NCBI GenBank assembly: GCA_021397835.1
Contig: JAJFZO010000168.1
Location: forward strand, 1,116,001-1,180,000
Reading direction: 5' to 3'
Length of the DNA: 64,000 nt
Source of the DNA: Moringa oleifera
Taxonomy: Eukaryota > Streptophyta > Magnoliopsida > Brassicales > Moringaceae
Part shown: in pieces, positions 63,901 to 64,000 of the stretch
Layout: each line of letters starts with the position of its first letter
Position numbering within the stretch: position 1 is the first letter of the stretch
Program-made: the position numbers and the translations under genes
Notes under the pieces: model-generated
Seen by the model: the letters and a program-made list of their open reading frames with translations, nothing else
Database searches by the model: none
What the model was told of the DNA's origin: nothing

Positions 63901-63942
63901 ACAACCACAGGTACTCGTTCACTATGTGCTTCATCAATAAAA
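54966..63942 (-). CDS. HAD-superfamily (CbbY-like) hydrolase, C-terminal exons
   Basis: Minus-strand host gene whose 5' exons lie beyond the right edge. Exons in transcript order: 63942-63862, 63123-62969, 62868-62784, 55489-55346, 55068-54966 (stop TGA). All junctions are GT-AG and in phase, giving about 189 C-terminal residues. The first visible exon holds the HAD motif II region [19 protein letters not shown], where a Thr/Ser binds the phosphate. Next comes a Glu/Ala/Lys-rich helical segment ([20 protein letters not shown]). Then [19 protein letters not shown] lies where CbbY-type enzymes have the motif IV pattern EDSxxGxxAAxxAGM. The end is ADLTISKL. The usual metal-binding acids of motif IV are absent. 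The family acts on phosphorylated small molecules, but the substrate is unknown, and lost acids may mean a non-catalytic role. One intron (55490-62783) is 7.3 kb and full of retrotransposon remains. Confidence 0.8.
55490..57147. other. Intron of the HAD-like gene, left part
   Basis: AT-rich intron sequence with no recognised gene or element. The downstream end of the intron (acceptor ccag|ctta on the minus strand) is at 55490. Confidence 0.5.
57148..57393 (-). repeat. 3' LTR of copia F
   Basis: On the minus strand it begins TGTTGAATTTAAATTTC right after the polypurine tract and ends GTTGCTCCTGACA at 57148. TG..CA ends fit a copia LTR. It includes an (at)n tract near 57217-57236. Confidence 0.75.
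57148..58115 (-). mobile_element. Ty1/copia retrotransposon F, 3' end only
   Basis: Minus-strand 3' part of a copia element in the large intron of the HAD-like gene, on the same strand as that gene. The end of the reverse transcriptase (58081-57887: [31 protein letters not shown]) is followed by RNase H remains ([20 protein letters not shown], about 57830) running to about 57400. Next come a polypurine tract (gagggagag on the minus strand, 57394-57403) and a 246-bp LTR. The 5' part is lost, cut at the gypsy remnant. Confidence 0.8.
59250..60008 (+). pseudogene. gypsy reverse transcriptase / RNase H start
   Basis: Recognised blocks: [19 protein letters not shown] (about 59330), then [14 protein letters not shown] (about 59565), which keeps the two catalytic Asp residues. 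[20 protein letters not shown] (about 59650) follows, then [14 protein letters not shown] (about 59810) leading into [17 protein letters not shown]. Stops occur near 59275 and 59416, with a frame change near 59450-59560. This is non-functional. Confidence 0.75.
60470..61690 (+). pseudogene. gypsy integrase and chromodomain-like tail
   Basis: Integrase pieces in several frames include [14 protein letters not shown] (zinc-binding region), [12 protein letters not shown] (core, about 60740) and then DRDNIFES. The tail, open over 61360-61557, has [16 protein letters not shown], and after one stop [20 protein letters not shown] and LENKV. This is the pattern of chromovirus ends (HPVFHVSQL..., EATWE....I..QFP.F.LEDKV). 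Confidence 0.7.
61691..62783. other. Intron of the HAD-like gene, right part
   Basis: No gene. A compound (ta/ca)n microsatellite lies at 62655-62720. The intron's 5' splice site (ctgaaag|gttaat on the minus strand) is at 62783. Confidence 0.5.
62655..62720. repeat. Compound (TA)n/(CATA)n microsatellite
   Basis: Alternating tatatacata and catacata units within the large intron. Confidence 0.9.
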
Positions 63943-64000
63943 CTGCAAAAACAGAAAGGCAAATAAGGTTTTAATTTATTCATACTATTGAAAAATAGGA

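Overview
The window looks like nuclear DNA from a flowering plant, most probably a eudicot. It is AT-rich, its genes have many GT-AG introns, both recognisable host proteins are of plant type, and the space between them is filled with decayed plant transposons (CACTA, Mutator-like, Ty1/copia, Ty3/gypsy, L1-type LINE, and small non-autonomous elements). Nothing supports a bacterial, organellar or viral genome. I could not fix the species.

Layout. 1-3460 is the 3' end of a CACTA (En/Spm) element, ending in its terminal repeat. 5083-6440 is an internally deleted Mutator-like transposase on the minus strand. About 6650-12240 is a second, badly decayed CACTA element with TNP2 remains. 12522-13371 holds a pair of ~210-bp direct repeats. 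13398-21150 carries three truncated minus-strand Ty1/copia elements, two with a clear LTR and primer-binding site, plus a ~650-bp fold-back element.

23453-40017 (+) is the one complete host gene. It is a 22-exon gene for an atlastin-type dynamin-like GTPase of the ROOT HAIR DEFECTIVE 3 (RHD3/Sey1) family, which fuses ER membranes. The exons join without a frame error into 835 codons. Its third intron carries a decayed copia element with both LTRs.

40330-53190 is a nest of transposons. A minus-strand L1-type LINE is split by a copia element with two LTRs (46271-51693) and by a 617-bp element with an imperfect 9-bp target duplication (44617-45233).

54966-63942 (-) is the 3' part of a second host gene, for a divergent HAD-superfamily (CbbY-like) hydrolase; its 5' exons lie beyond the right edge. 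One of its introns is about 7.3 kb and contains a copia 3' end and a nearly whole but broken Ty3/gypsy coding region.

The two host genes are convergent, about 15 kb apart, and I see no functional link between them. I found no new biological system. The observations best worth checking are the nested insertion history, a candidate frame-shifting cassette exon in the RHD3-like gene, and the missing acidic residues in the HAD-like protein.
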